From positions 186,001-250,000 of the forward strand of contig CBDCER010000003.1 in assembly GCA_965215855.1 (NCBI GenBank): DNA of 64,000 bases, given 5' to 3'. The translations under genes and the position numbers were made by a program. The notes below the pieces were generated by a model that was not told the origin of the DNA, did no database searches, and saw only the letters and a program-made list of their open reading frames with translations. Source of the DNA: J027 sp965215855 (GTDB taxonomy: Bacteria; Chloroflexota; Anaerolineae; Aggregatilineales; J027). Below, piece after piece: positions 17,295 through 24,066 of this stretch; positions within the stretch are counted from its first letter, which is position 1, and each line of letters opens with the position of its first letter.

Positions 17295-18194
17295 TTGTCT
17301 CAAAATGTTAATCTTGAACAACTGGTGGAGCAGATCACACAACAGGTGATCGCCAGCCTGAAAGAAGAGCCAGCGACCACGTCTAGTACCAGAGATGATT
17401 GCAACGATGGACGTTGCGTGGCTGATAGGCCAGATCGTGTGCGATTACTGATGCAGGCAGGTGCGACCCGCTTCTCATCCAAACTGGGTGTGCTGCCCGA
17501 CGATACCGCTATTGCTCACACCATTGACCACACCTTGCTGAAACCAGACACGACACCAGCCCAAATTGCCCAACTATGCCACGAAGCCCGCACCTATCAC
17601 TTTGCATCGGTTTGCATAAATCCCGCTTATGTGAAATTATGTGCGGAGTTGCTGGAAGGCTCGAATGTTAAAGTCTGCACGGTGATTGGCTTTCCATTAG
17701 GAGCCACACCCCCTGAAGTCAAAGCTTATGAGACTCAGCAAGCTCTGAAAGACGGCGCAACCGAGATTGACATGGTCATCAATATTGGGGCGCTGCGAGC
17801 AGCGGATTACAAGTACGTCTTGAGTGACATCGCAGCAGTGGTACAGACGGCCCATGCGGCGAATGCACTCTGCAAGGTAATTCTGGAAACATCTATGCTC
17901 ACTGATGCACAAAAAGTGGCCAGTTGCCAGTTGTCGAAAGTCGCGGGGGCCGATTTTGTTAAGACTTCCACAGGATTTGGCGGCGGTGGCGCGACAGTGG
18001 CCGATGTGGCATTGATGCGCTATGTGGTCGGGCGCGAGATGGGCGTCAAAGCATCGGGTGGCGTCCGCACCTATCAAGATGCCCGGGCGATGATCGCCGC
18101 CGGGGCAACTCGCATTGGGGCCAGCGCGGGCGTGCGAATTGTCAAAGAAGCGTTGGGCGAAAATGTGAGTAGCCTAGCCAAAGGTGCGTATTAA
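17295..18194 (+). CDS. deoC: Microcompartment-associated deoxyribose-phosphate aldolase
   Basis: 299 residues from TTG 17295, chosen because AGGAG (17282-17286) stands eight bases upstream, three bases after rpiB ends. Residues 1-24 are an amphipathic helix (VNLEQLVEQITQQVIASL), an encapsulation-peptide-like tag. A ~45-residue linker with Cys36 and Cys41 follows. The class I aldolase barrel (~70-299) keeps all key residues: Asp159 in EIDMVINIG, Schiff-base Lys223 in FVKTSTGFG and proton-relay Lys252 in GVKASGGVR. DeoC cleaves 2-deoxyribose 5-phosphate to glyceraldehyde 3-phosphate and acetaldehyde (reversible). Acetaldehyde is a volatile toxic intermediate of the kind shells contain, yet no aldehyde dehydrogenase is encoded nearby. 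Confidence 0.93.
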   Translation: MSQNVNLEQLVEQITQQVIASLKEEPATTSSTRDDCNDGRCVADRPDRVRLLMQAGATRFSSKLGVLPDDTAIAHTIDHTLLKPDTTPAQIAQLCHEARTYHFASVCINPAYVKLCAELLEGSNVKVCTVIGFPLGATPPEVKAYETQQALKDGATEIDMVINIGALRAADYKYVLSDIAAVVQTAHAANALCKVILETSMLTDAQKVASCQLSKVAGADFVKTSTGFGGGGATVADVALMRYVVGREMGVKASGGVRTYQDARAMIAAGATRIGASAGVRIVKEALGENVSSLAKGAY

Positions 18195-18320
18195 ATCGAA
18201 AACAAGTAAGGTTATAGAAGCAATTGTGGAGGAGAGCCTGAGACCCTCCCCTACAGAGCCGCATCTACTCACATAATCATAGATAGATTCTGAAGACTTT
18301 TTCAAACGAAGGAGATATTC

Positions 18321-18623
18321 ATGGCTGAAGCGTTGGGAATGATTGAGTGCCGGAGTTTTGCTGCATTAGTAGAAGCCTCCGATGCAATGGTGAAAGCGGC
18401 ACGAGTCGAACTAGTGTCGTATGAGAAAACAGGTGGCGGCTTTGTAACAGCAGTGGTGCGCGGCGACGTGGCGGCAGTAAAAGCAGCCGTGGAAGCCGGC
18501 GTGCGTGGCGGCGAGAAAGTCGGCGAAGTGGTGGCGGTGCATGTCATCCCGCGTCCACACCCGAATGTTGATCGCGTCATGCCGCTGGGGCGTCAGGATG
18601 CAGAGGACGAAGTCGGCGATTAA
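18321..18623 (+). CDS. BMC-H hexameric microcompartment shell protein
   Basis: A 100-residue single BMC domain protein. The family pattern is clear throughout: EALGMIECRSFAALVEASDA at the start, KAARVELVSYEK, a pore loop KTGGGF (~36-41), VRGDVAAVKAAVEAG and HVIPRPHPNVD (~74-84). Such proteins form flat hexamers that tile the facets of a microcompartment; the central pore made by the GGGF loop passes small metabolites. A strong AAGGAG ribosome site lies before ATG. It is the only BMC-H in the window and there is no tandem BMC-T, so this shell would be very simple unless other shell genes lie elsewhere. The 126 bp before it hold a G/C-rich inverted repeat (GGAGG...CCTCC near 18230-18255), possibly an RNA processing or attenuation point. 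Confidence 0.95.
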   Translation: MAEALGMIECRSFAALVEASDAMVKAARVELVSYEKTGGGFVTAVVRGDVAAVKAAVEAGVRGGEKVGEVVAVHVIPRPHPNVDRVMPLGRQDAEDEVGD

Positions 18624-18625
18624 TC

Positions 18626-18937
18626 ATGCAACTCGCACAGGTTGTCGGTACAGTTGTCGCCACACAGAAAAGTCAACGTCTGGATGGTCTGAAGCTGCTG
18701 GTTATTCGCCCCATGAACCCGGACGGTAGCTTAAGTAGCAATTATCTGGTCGCGGCAGATGCAGTGGGAGCTGGGTCGGGCGAAGTGGTGTTGTATGCCA
18801 GCGGCAGTTCGGCTCGCCAAACGGAAGTCACCCAGAATCGCCCCACTGATACCGTTATCATGGCGATTGTGGATACCATCGAAGTTAGAGGCGTGGTTCT
18901 CTATGATAAAGCTGAGGCGGAAGGCGGCGGCGGATGA
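18626..18937 (+). CDS. BMC-P (EutN/CcmL) pentameric vertex protein 1
   Basis: 103 residues of the EutN/CcmL family, which form pentamers that cap the vertices of a microcompartment. Family features are the start QLAQVVGTVVATQK, GLKLLVIRP, the mid-sequence VAADAVGAGSGEVVLYASGSSAR and the late DTVIMAIVDTIEV. A short Gly-rich tail ends the protein. The gene starts two bases after the BMC-H stop and its own stop overlaps the ATG of the next copy (ATGA), so the shell genes are translationally coupled. It is longest of the three copies. Three non-identical pentamer genes next to one hexamer gene are a recurring pattern of several predicted microcompartment types. Confidence 0.93.
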   Translation: MQLAQVVGTVVATQKSQRLDGLKLLVIRPMNPDGSLSSNYLVAADAVGAGSGEVVLYASGSSARQTEVTQNRPTDTVIMAIVDTIEVRGVVLYDKAEAEGGGG

Positions 18938-19218
18938 AGTTCGGGCGAGTCATCGGCACGCTAGTCAGTACTCAAAAAACCGAGGGGCTGACTGGCGTCA
19001 AGTTTCTGGTGGTGCAACCGCTGGACGAAAATCGCCAGCCAAACGGTGAACCTTACATCGCCGCCGATGCCACTGCTCAGGCTGGCCCCGGCGAACTGGT
19101 CTTCGTCGTCGCCAGCCGCGAGGCTGCTCTGGCAATGGAGGATAGTTTCGCACCAGTGGATGCCGCCATCGTGGGCATTGTCGATGATGTTCATGCCCCC
19201 TTGTTGCCGGAGGAATAG
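18934..19218 (+). CDS. BMC-P (EutN/CcmL) pentameric vertex protein 2
   Basis: 94 residues, same family as its two neighbours. It starts FGRVIGTLVSTQKTEG, followed by VKFLVVQPLDENRQP, YIAADATAQAGPGELVFVVASREA and VDAAIVGIVDDVHA. The sequence differs widely from the other copies, so this is an old paralogue rather than a recent duplication. The start overlaps the previous stop by four bases, and the next gene follows after two bases. The three copies could make mixed or alternative vertices, or vertices with different partner contacts. Confidence 0.93.
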   Translation: MKFGRVIGTLVSTQKTEGLTGVKFLVVQPLDENRQPNGEPYIAADATAQAGPGELVFVVASREAALAMEDSFAPVDAAIVGIVDDVHAPLLPEE

Positions 19219-19220
19219 CT

Positions 19221-19502
19221 GTGTATATCGGGCGCGTGGTCGGTAATGTTGTCGCCACTATCAAACATCCGTTTTTTGAAGGTCGGAAACTCCTCTTGGT
19301 CCAAAAACTAGACTTGGAAGGCAACTCGACCAGCACTTATGATGTGGCAGTGGATGATGTGTTGGCAGGTGTCGGTGATCTGGTGCTAATTGTTGATGAA
19401 GGCAATGGCGCACGCCAGATCTTGCATGGCGGCACAACGGGTCCAGTCCGGGCAGTGGTAGCCGGTGTCATTGATGATATTGAGCATCACGATGTCGGAT
19501 AA
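19221..19502 (+). CDS. BMC-P (EutN/CcmL) pentameric vertex protein 3
   Basis: 93 residues from GTG 19221, supported by GGAGGA about six bases upstream. Family pattern: YIGRVVGNVVATIKHPFF, RKLLLVQKLD, VAVDDVLAGVGDLVLIVDEGNGARQI and VRAVVAGVIDDIEH. It is the last gene of the microcompartment operon; about 100 bp of non-coding sequence follow before the glmS ribozyme leader. No clear terminator was found directly after it, so read-through into the glmS leader is possible. Confidence 0.93.
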   Translation: MYIGRVVGNVVATIKHPFFEGRKLLLVQKLDLEGNSTSTYDVAVDDVLAGVGDLVLIVDEGNGARQILHGGTTGPVRAVVAGVIDDIEHHDVG

Positions 19503-19527
19503 TCGGTCATTTGTGACAAATCACCCA

Positions 19528-19556
19528 TCGCCATATCATCCACTAGACGTTATGAT
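19528..19556 (+). promoter_or_regulatory. Possible glmS promoter
   Basis: TATGAT (19551-19556) lies 17 bases after TCGCCA (19528-19533), which matches four of six -35 positions. This would give a leader of about 50 bases ahead of the ribozyme cleavage site. Confidence 0.4.
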
Positions 19557-19609
19557 AAACTTGTATTCAATCAAAGGAGTCGCTTATTGATCCGAATAGT
19601 GAGAGCATT

Positions 19610-19773
19610 AGCGCATGACCCTGCCGACGCAGGGTGACGAGGTGGCGGTTAATCGAAATATCAGCGGGTTCCGCCAGGGCGCAATCATCACCGTCCTCAT
19701 GCTCTCCCTCCAATGCAAAGCGGTCTATGAAAACCACCGGGTAACTGGTGGCACAGGTAAACCGCCGTGATGA
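19610..19773 (+). ncRNA. glmS ribozyme / riboswitch
   Basis: The leader of glmS contains the hallmarks of the glucosamine-6-phosphate-activated self-cleaving ribozyme. The cleavage-site context AGCGC gives predicted cleavage between A19610 and G19611. A short hairpin CCCTG/CAGGG (~19619-19633) is followed by the core string TGACGAGG and the GGCGG-TTAATCGAA-...-AGCGGG-TT-CCGCC element (19644-19675). The pairings GCGGT/ACCGC and TCATCAC/GTGATGA (19685-19691 with 19767-19773) close the 3' domain. The AAACCACC...GGTGGCA hairpin (19731-19753) matches the known P4 arm. In studied bacteria, bound glucosamine 6-phosphate triggers cleavage and lowers glmS mRNA. Such feedback is expected here. The assignment is by memory of the consensus, not by a covariance search. 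Confidence 0.9.
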
Positions 19774-19812
19774 ATCTTACACTCATCAAATGAATAACTA
19801 AGGAGAATACCA

Positions 19813-21660
19813 ATGTGCGGTATCGTTGGTTATGTTGGGCCGCATGATGCTACATCCATCATTCTGACTGGCTTGCAACATCTAGAATATCGTGGTTACG
19901 ATTCAGCGGGAATTGCTGTTTTGGGTAATGGTGGCAGCGTCAGCTTACGTCGCGAAGTCGGCAAACTCATCAATCTTCGGCATAAAATCGAGGAGGCCCC
20001 GCTCCACGGACATACCGGCATCGGCCACACGCGTTGGGCAACACATGGCGTGCCGAGCGAACGTAACGCTCACCCGCATATCAGCAGCGATGGCAAAACA
20101 GTTGTAGTGCATAATGGCATCATCGAGAATTTTCTGCCGCTGCGAGAAGAACTGCAAGCAGAAGGCATTGAGTTTACATCAGAAACCGATACTGAAGTCG
20201 TGGCACACCTGGTCGAACGTTACCTCGCCGCAGGTCATGATCTAACCGAGGCCACCCGCCGTGCTGTTTTGCATCTGGAGGGCGCCAGCGCCATTGTTGT
20301 CATGAGTGCCGACGAACCAGATCAGTTGGTGACAGTCCGTCTGGGAAACGCTGGCGGAGTAGCATTGGGAATTGGAACTGACGAAATGTTCATCGCTTCC
20401 GACATTCCTGCGATTCTGGAACACACTCGTCAGATGATCTTTCTGGAAAACCGCCAGATGGCGACCATCACGGCCAATAGCTATGCAATTCAAACGGTGC
20501 GCGATGCCAAATCGCTAACGCCTGAGATTCACAATATTCCCTGGGATCCCGTTAGTGCTGCCAAAGGTGAATATCGCCATTTCATGCAAAAAGAAATCTT
20601 TGAGCAGACGCAAACCCTAACGGATACTATTCGCGGGCGTGTGGATTTCCAGACGGGCGAGGTTGTGCTACCAAATCTGGTGATTTCGGAGAAAGATGCG
20701 AAAGCACTACGCCGCCTGATTACAGTAGCCTGTGGAACCAGCTACTATTCGGCTCTGGTTGGAAAATTCTTTATCGAGAAACTGGCACGTCTGCCGGTTG
20801 AAGCAGCCTATGGAAGCGAATATCGCTATCGTGACCCTATTTTGGATGAATACTGTGCTGTGCTTGCCATCACGCAAAGCGGTGAAACGGTGGATACCTT
20901 AGCCGCAATGGAAGCAGCTCAGGAACGCGGCGTCCGGCGTTGGAGTATCGTCAATGCTATCGGCAGCCAGGCTATGCGAATTGCCGATGGCTATATTGCC
21001 ATGCACGCCGGGCCAGAAATCGGTGTCGCATCCACCAAAGCCTATACTGCCAGCATTGCTGATCAATTGCTATTGGCAATTCATTTGGGGCGTTTGCGAG
21101 GCATACTGACCAATGCAGATATGAAACGCCTAGCAGCGGATGTAGCCCATCTCCCTGATTTGGTTGGGCAAGTGTTGGAACAGGATCATGTTTACGAAAA
21201 CCTAGCGTCTAAATTGCATCTTTACCACAATTTTCTCTATTTGGGGCGCGGCATCAATTACCCAACGGCCTTGGAGGGTGCGTTGAAGCTCAAAGAAATC
21301 AGTTACATTCATGCTGAAGGCTACCCCGCTGGCGAGATGAAACATGGTCCAATTGCTCTGATTGATGAAAATATGCCGGTGGTGGCAATTACGCTTCAGG
21401 ATGCTGTCTACGATAAGATGCTCAGTCAAGTTGAGCAGGCCAAAGCGCGCGGCGGTATTGTCATTGCGGTGGCAACTGAAGGTGATACGCTGATTGCGGA
21501 GAAAGCTGATTATGTGATCTACGTCCCTCGGATGCCGGAAATCCTCAGTCCAATTGTAACGGTCATCCCTCTGCAATTGTTGGCTTACCATATCGCGGTG
21601 TGGCGCGGCGCAGACGTAGATCAGCCACGTAACCTCGCAAAAAGCGTCACAGTTGAATAA
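19813..21660 (+). CDS. glmS: Glutamine-fructose-6-phosphate aminotransferase (isomerising)
   Basis: A full-length 615-residue enzyme that makes glucosamine 6-phosphate from fructose 6-phosphate and glutamine, the first step to UDP-GlcNAc. After Met removal Cys2 is the N-terminal glutaminase nucleophile (MCGIVGYVG). The glutaminase domain (~1-230) shows HLEYRGYDSAG, GHTRWATHG and VVHNGIIEN. Two SIS domains (~290-430 and ~460-600) show ACGTSYYSAL, TQSGETVDTL and EGALKLKEISY...AEGYPAGEMKHG, ending LAKSVTVE as in the family. AAGGAG lies just before ATG. The ribozyme in the leader indicates product feedback at the mRNA level, and a hairpin terminator follows. Confidence 0.97.
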   Translation: MCGIVGYVGPHDATSIILTGLQHLEYRGYDSAGIAVLGNGGSVSLRREVGKLINLRHKIEEAPLHGHTGIGHTRWATHGVPSERNAHPHISSDGKTVVVHNGIIENFLPLREELQAEGIEFTSETDTEVVAHLVERYLAAGHDLTEATRRAVLHLEGASAIVVMSADEPDQLVTVRLGNAGGVALGIGTDEMFIASDIPAILEHTRQMIFLENRQMATITANSYAIQTVRDAKSLTPEIHNIPWDPVSAAKGEYRHFMQKEIFEQTQTLTDTIRGRVDFQTGEVVLPNLVISEKDAKALRRLITVACGTSYYSALVGKFFIEKLARLPVEAAYGSEYRYRDPILDEYCAVLAITQSGETVDTLAAMEAAQERGVRRWSIVNAIGSQAMRIADGYIAMHAGPEIGVASTKAYTASIADQLLLAIHLGRLRGILTNADMKRLAADVAHLPDLVGQVLEQDHVYENLASKLHLYHNFLYLGRGINYPTALEGALKLKEISYIHAEGYPAGEMKHGPIALIDENMPVVAITLQDAVYDKMLSQVEQAKARGGIVIAVATEGDTLIAEKADYVIYVPRMPEILSPIVTVIPLQLLAYHIAVWRGADVDQPRNLAKSVTVE

Positions 21661-21682
21661 TCGATCAGCAATTAATTGCGGT

Positions 21683-21716
21683 AACGCCACTGGATACTCC
21701 ACCTGGTGGCGTTTCT
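21683..21716 (+). terminator. Probable terminator after glmS
   Basis: Eight-base arms AACGCCAC (21683-21690) and GTGGCGTT (21706-21713) form a stem with a 15-base loop. They are followed by a weak T-rich run (TCTTCCC). Confidence 0.6.
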
Positions 21717-21770
21717 TCCCTTCACACGCCAACTAATTTCCAACTTTATTGATAAAGCTATAAGATACGC

Positions 21771-21798
21771 TTGCCTTTCTCGAAACAAACAGTAAGAT
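21771..21798 (+). promoter_or_regulatory. Possible promoter of the receiver-protein gene
   Basis: TTGCCT (21771-21776), a 16-base spacer and TAAGAT (21793-21798) lie 35 bp ahead of ATG 21833. A GAGG ribosome site (AGTGAGGATAACGG) sits in between. Confidence 0.4.
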
Positions 21799-21832
21799 GA
21801 AGAGAATGGATATTGCAAAGTGAGGATAACGG

Positions 21833-22201
21833 ATGTCAGCTACCATCCTGATTATTGAAGACGATAGCGAGATGCGGAACATCTATCGGCAGTCGTTATC
21901 ACGCCAGGGTTTCACAATTTATGAAGCCGCCAATGGCGCAGATGCGCTGGCTGACCTAGATACCGTCAACCCCGATATTATCATTTTAGATATGATGATG
22001 CCCGATATGGGGGGAACAGACGTATTGCACTACATCCGTGAGAAACCCAAATATGATCATATCCAATTCGTGGTCATCACGGCCTATCCTCAATACCGTG
22101 AGTCGGCATTAAATTATAATGTCGGCCAGTTTCTCACCAAGCCAGTTCGCCCAGCAGAAATTGTACAAGCGGTATATGCCGCGTTAGAAAGCGACGAGTA
22201 A
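21833..22201 (+). CDS. Stand-alone response-regulator receiver domain
   Basis: A 122-residue CheY-like protein made of one receiver domain and nothing else. Visible are the acidic pair Glu9/Asp10/Asp11 (IIEDD), the phospho-acceptor Asp53 (IILDMMMPDMGG), the conserved Thr (VVITAY, ~84) and the Lys in FLTKPV (~103). Without an output domain it must act by binding partner proteins, for example in phosphorelay. No kinase gene is directly adjacent; the large GAF-stack kinase at 35-40 kb, which lacks a receiver, is one candidate partner in this window, but this is only a guess. It has its own predicted promoter and is separated from the HU gene by ~100 bp. Confidence 0.85.
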   Translation: MSATILIIEDDSEMRNIYRQSLSRQGFTIYEAANGADALADLDTVNPDIIILDMMMPDMGGTDVLHYIREKPKYDHIQFVVITAYPQYRESALNYNVGQFLTKPVRPAEIVQAVYAALESDE

Positions 22202-22215
22202 CAGCTAATTGGGGC

Positions 22216-22266
22216 TTGGCAAACAAACGCTCTATGCTTAAAATGCTGCTGTTTGGCGCACCAAAC
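22216..22266 (+). promoter_or_regulatory. HU gene promoter and 5' hairpin
   Basis: TTGGCA (22216-22221), 17 bases and TAAAAT (22239-22244) form the promoter, expected to start near 22251. Exactly there a perfect hairpin GTTTGG-CGCA-CCAAAC (22251-22266) would cap the 5' end of the message. Such 5' stems often protect abundant mRNAs from decay; that role is inferred. Confidence 0.6.
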
Positions 22267-22303
22267 CAACTGATTTGTATTGTTGCTGAAGGAGTTTGTT
22301 TCA

Positions 22304-22597
22304 ATGAGCAAGCCCACCATTAATAAAACTGAGTTCGTCGCTGCCGTTGCCGAAAAGGCCGGTGTCTCTAAGAGTGAAGCCCAACGGCTGGTCAAAGCCT
22401 TTCTGGAAGTCATCACCGAATCACTTCAGGATGATAAGAAGGTGGTCTTGACCGGGTTTGGGTCTTTCGAGGTCCGCGAGGCCAAAGAGCGTGTGGGCGT
22501 TAATCCCCGTACCCGTGAAAAAGTTCTTATTCCAGCCACCAAGCGCCCGGCGTTCTCGGCTGGTGCAGAGCTGAAGAAAGCGGTTCGGGGCGAGTAA
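22304..22597 (+). CDS. hup: HU-family DNA-binding protein
   Basis: 97 residues from ATG 22304, which has AAGGAG (22289-22294) nine bases upstream; an earlier in-frame codon at 22280 lacks such support. HU is a small basic dimeric nucleoid protein that bends DNA. The family pattern is complete: MSKPTINKTEFVAAVAEKAG, SEAQRLVKAFLEVI, VVLTGFGSFEVREAKERVGVNPRTRE (the DNA-binding arm with the conserved NPRT) and a KAVRGE end. It has its own promoter and a strong terminator, consistent with high, independent expression. Confidence 0.96.
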   Translation: MSKPTINKTEFVAAVAEKAGVSKSEAQRLVKAFLEVITESLQDDKKVVLTGFGSFEVREAKERVGVNPRTREKVLIPATKRPAFSAGAELKKAVRGE

Positions 22598-22620
22598 TTG
22601 TACTAATCATTGTTACCACT

Positions 22621-22655
22621 GCCTGGCTGCAATTGAACAGCCGGGCTTTTTTTTT
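22621..22655 (+). terminator. Intrinsic terminator of the HU gene
   Basis: A nine-pair stem, GCCTGGCTG (22621-22629) with CAGCCGGGC (22638-22646) including one G-T pair, is followed by nine T residues (22647-22655). Confidence 0.93.
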
Positions 22656-22740
22656 GCGAAATCGTATATAATGGCGTAACCAAACATCGTTAATAATCCA
22701 ACACGGTAACCATAATTCCAAATCGGGCTGTTGAAAACAC

Positions 22741-23505
22741 ATGACGCTTAAAGCAATTTTGTTTGACTTTGATGATACCCTGATAGATTGGCGCAGACGT
22801 ACCCAAGACTGGCAAGCCTATAACCGGGAGCATACGGGGTACGTATTTCAATATCTACGCCAACAAGGACACGTCTTAGAAGATGAGGCAGCTTTCTACG
22901 ACGCCACTTGGGAGCGCACGCTCCAGGCTTGGAATGATGCTCGCCGAACGCTGCGTGCCCCGCATATCGGCGATGTGTTGCTGGACACCTGCCAACAATT
23001 CGGCTTGCCGCGAGAAAAGCTGGTGAAGGCTGATCTAGTGGATGCGTTTCGCTGGGAGCCTTTCCCTGGTGTCGAACCCTTTGATGATGTATTGGAAGTC
23101 CTGCCAGACTTACACCAAAGGGGTATTGCACTCGGGCTGGTCACCAATGCGTTTCAACCCATGCGGATGCGAAACCTGGAGCTAGAAGCATACGGCCTGA
23201 GTGATTACTTGCACGGTGAATGCCGGATTTCAGCCGCCGATGTGGGCTATCTGAAACCGCATCCGTTGATTTTCCGGGCGGCATTAGAGAAACTGAACTT
23301 GGATGCGGACCAAGTCGTTTTTGTGGGCGATTCTCGTGAGGCTGATATTATGGGAGCAAAAAATATCGGAATGCGGACCGTATTACGACTGAATGAAGAC
23401 AACCACACTAGCAACGGCTTACCCATTATGCCCGATGCCACTGTAACGACTTTCCACGAGTTGTATCCATTGCTCGATGAATGGTTTCCGGAGTGGCGTG
23501 ACTGA
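22741..23505 (+). CDS. HAD-superfamily hydrolase
   Basis: A 254-residue HAD phosphatase-type protein. Motif I is DFDDT with nucleophile Asp9 and acid/base Asp11; a helical cap follows (~20-105); motif II is LVTNAF (~138); motif III Lys lies in KPHP (~177); and motif IV is VGDSREADIMGA (~199). Members remove phosphate from small phosphorylated metabolites or act as dehalogenases; the substrate is not predictable here. No ribosome site is strong before ATG 22741. The stop overlaps the next ATG by one base (TGATG), so it is translationally coupled to the shikimate-kinase-like gene. Confidence 0.85.
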   Translation: MTLKAILFDFDDTLIDWRRRTQDWQAYNREHTGYVFQYLRQQGHVLEDEAAFYDATWERTLQAWNDARRTLRAPHIGDVLLDTCQQFGLPREKLVKADLVDAFRWEPFPGVEPFDDVLEVLPDLHQRGIALGLVTNAFQPMRMRNLELEAYGLSDYLHGECRISAADVGYLKPHPLIFRAALEKLNLDADQVVFVGDSREADIMGAKNIGMRTVLRLNEDNHTSNGLPIMPDATVTTFHELYPLLDEWFPEWRD

Positions 23506-24041
23506 TGCCCGTTATCAATCGTATCCCGTATCGTAATCTGGTTTTAACCGGGTATATGGGTGTCGGAAAAACAGCCGTCGGGCGCACCATCGCACAACAA
23601 TTGGATGTACCCTTCCACGACATCGAAAACGAAATTGAACTCCGTGAAGGCCAATCGGCGGAAAACATCCGTAGCTTGTTCGGTGAGTCGCGTTTGCGCA
23701 CACTGGAAACCGATCTCATTCGTGAGTTGGTGCTGGTGCGTGGCGCGGTCATCGCTGTAAATGGCCCAACCTTGCTCGAAACCACCAACCACGATAGATT
23801 GCAGGCAACCGGCCCTATTCTGTGCCTGACGGCTGCACTCAATGAAGTTCTGCGGCGTTTGCATGTCGCGCAGGGGGCACGATTCCACAACCCGGATGCA
23901 CGAGCAGTGGCATTGGGGCGCTTGAAGCGCGAAATGAAGGTGCTGGATTTGGAGTTACCGGAACTAGATACGACTGGTCTTCAAGTCGAAACCGTGACAG
24001 ATCGTGCCATTCAATTCTGGATGGAACACGCTGATGTGTAG
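23505..24041 (+). CDS. Shikimate-kinase-like P-loop protein with altered substrate site
   Basis: 178 residues with the fold signature of shikimate kinase: P-loop GYMGVGKTAVG (~16-26), a FHDIENEIE strand and helix, SAENIRSLFGESRLRTLE (~51-68) and a lid-like region. Substrate residues of true AroK are changed. The DxD that holds shikimate reads D39-x-E41, the invariant GGG reads NGP (~86-88), and the lid Arg-Pro-Leu-Leu region reads ARFHNPDA. It may phosphorylate another small molecule or be a non-catalytic relative. It is coupled to the HAD gene upstream, and a nitrilase gene starts 25 bp downstream. No other shikimate pathway genes are near. Confidence 0.65.
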   Translation: MPVINRIPYRNLVLTGYMGVGKTAVGRTIAQQLDVPFHDIENEIELREGQSAENIRSLFGESRLRTLETDLIRELVLVRGAVIAVNGPTLLETTNHDRLQATGPILCLTAALNEVLRRLHVAQGARFHNPDARAVALGRLKREMKVLDLELPELDTTGLQVETVTDRAIQFWMEHADV

Positions 24042-24066
24042 ATATTCTTAGAGGAAACAAACACTC

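Noticed and set aside
18195..18320. Terminator splitting the microcompartment operon between deoC and the BMC-H gene
   Set aside because: The GGAGG...CCTCC repeat is short, has a long loop and is not followed by a T run. No strong promoter for the shell genes was found after it.
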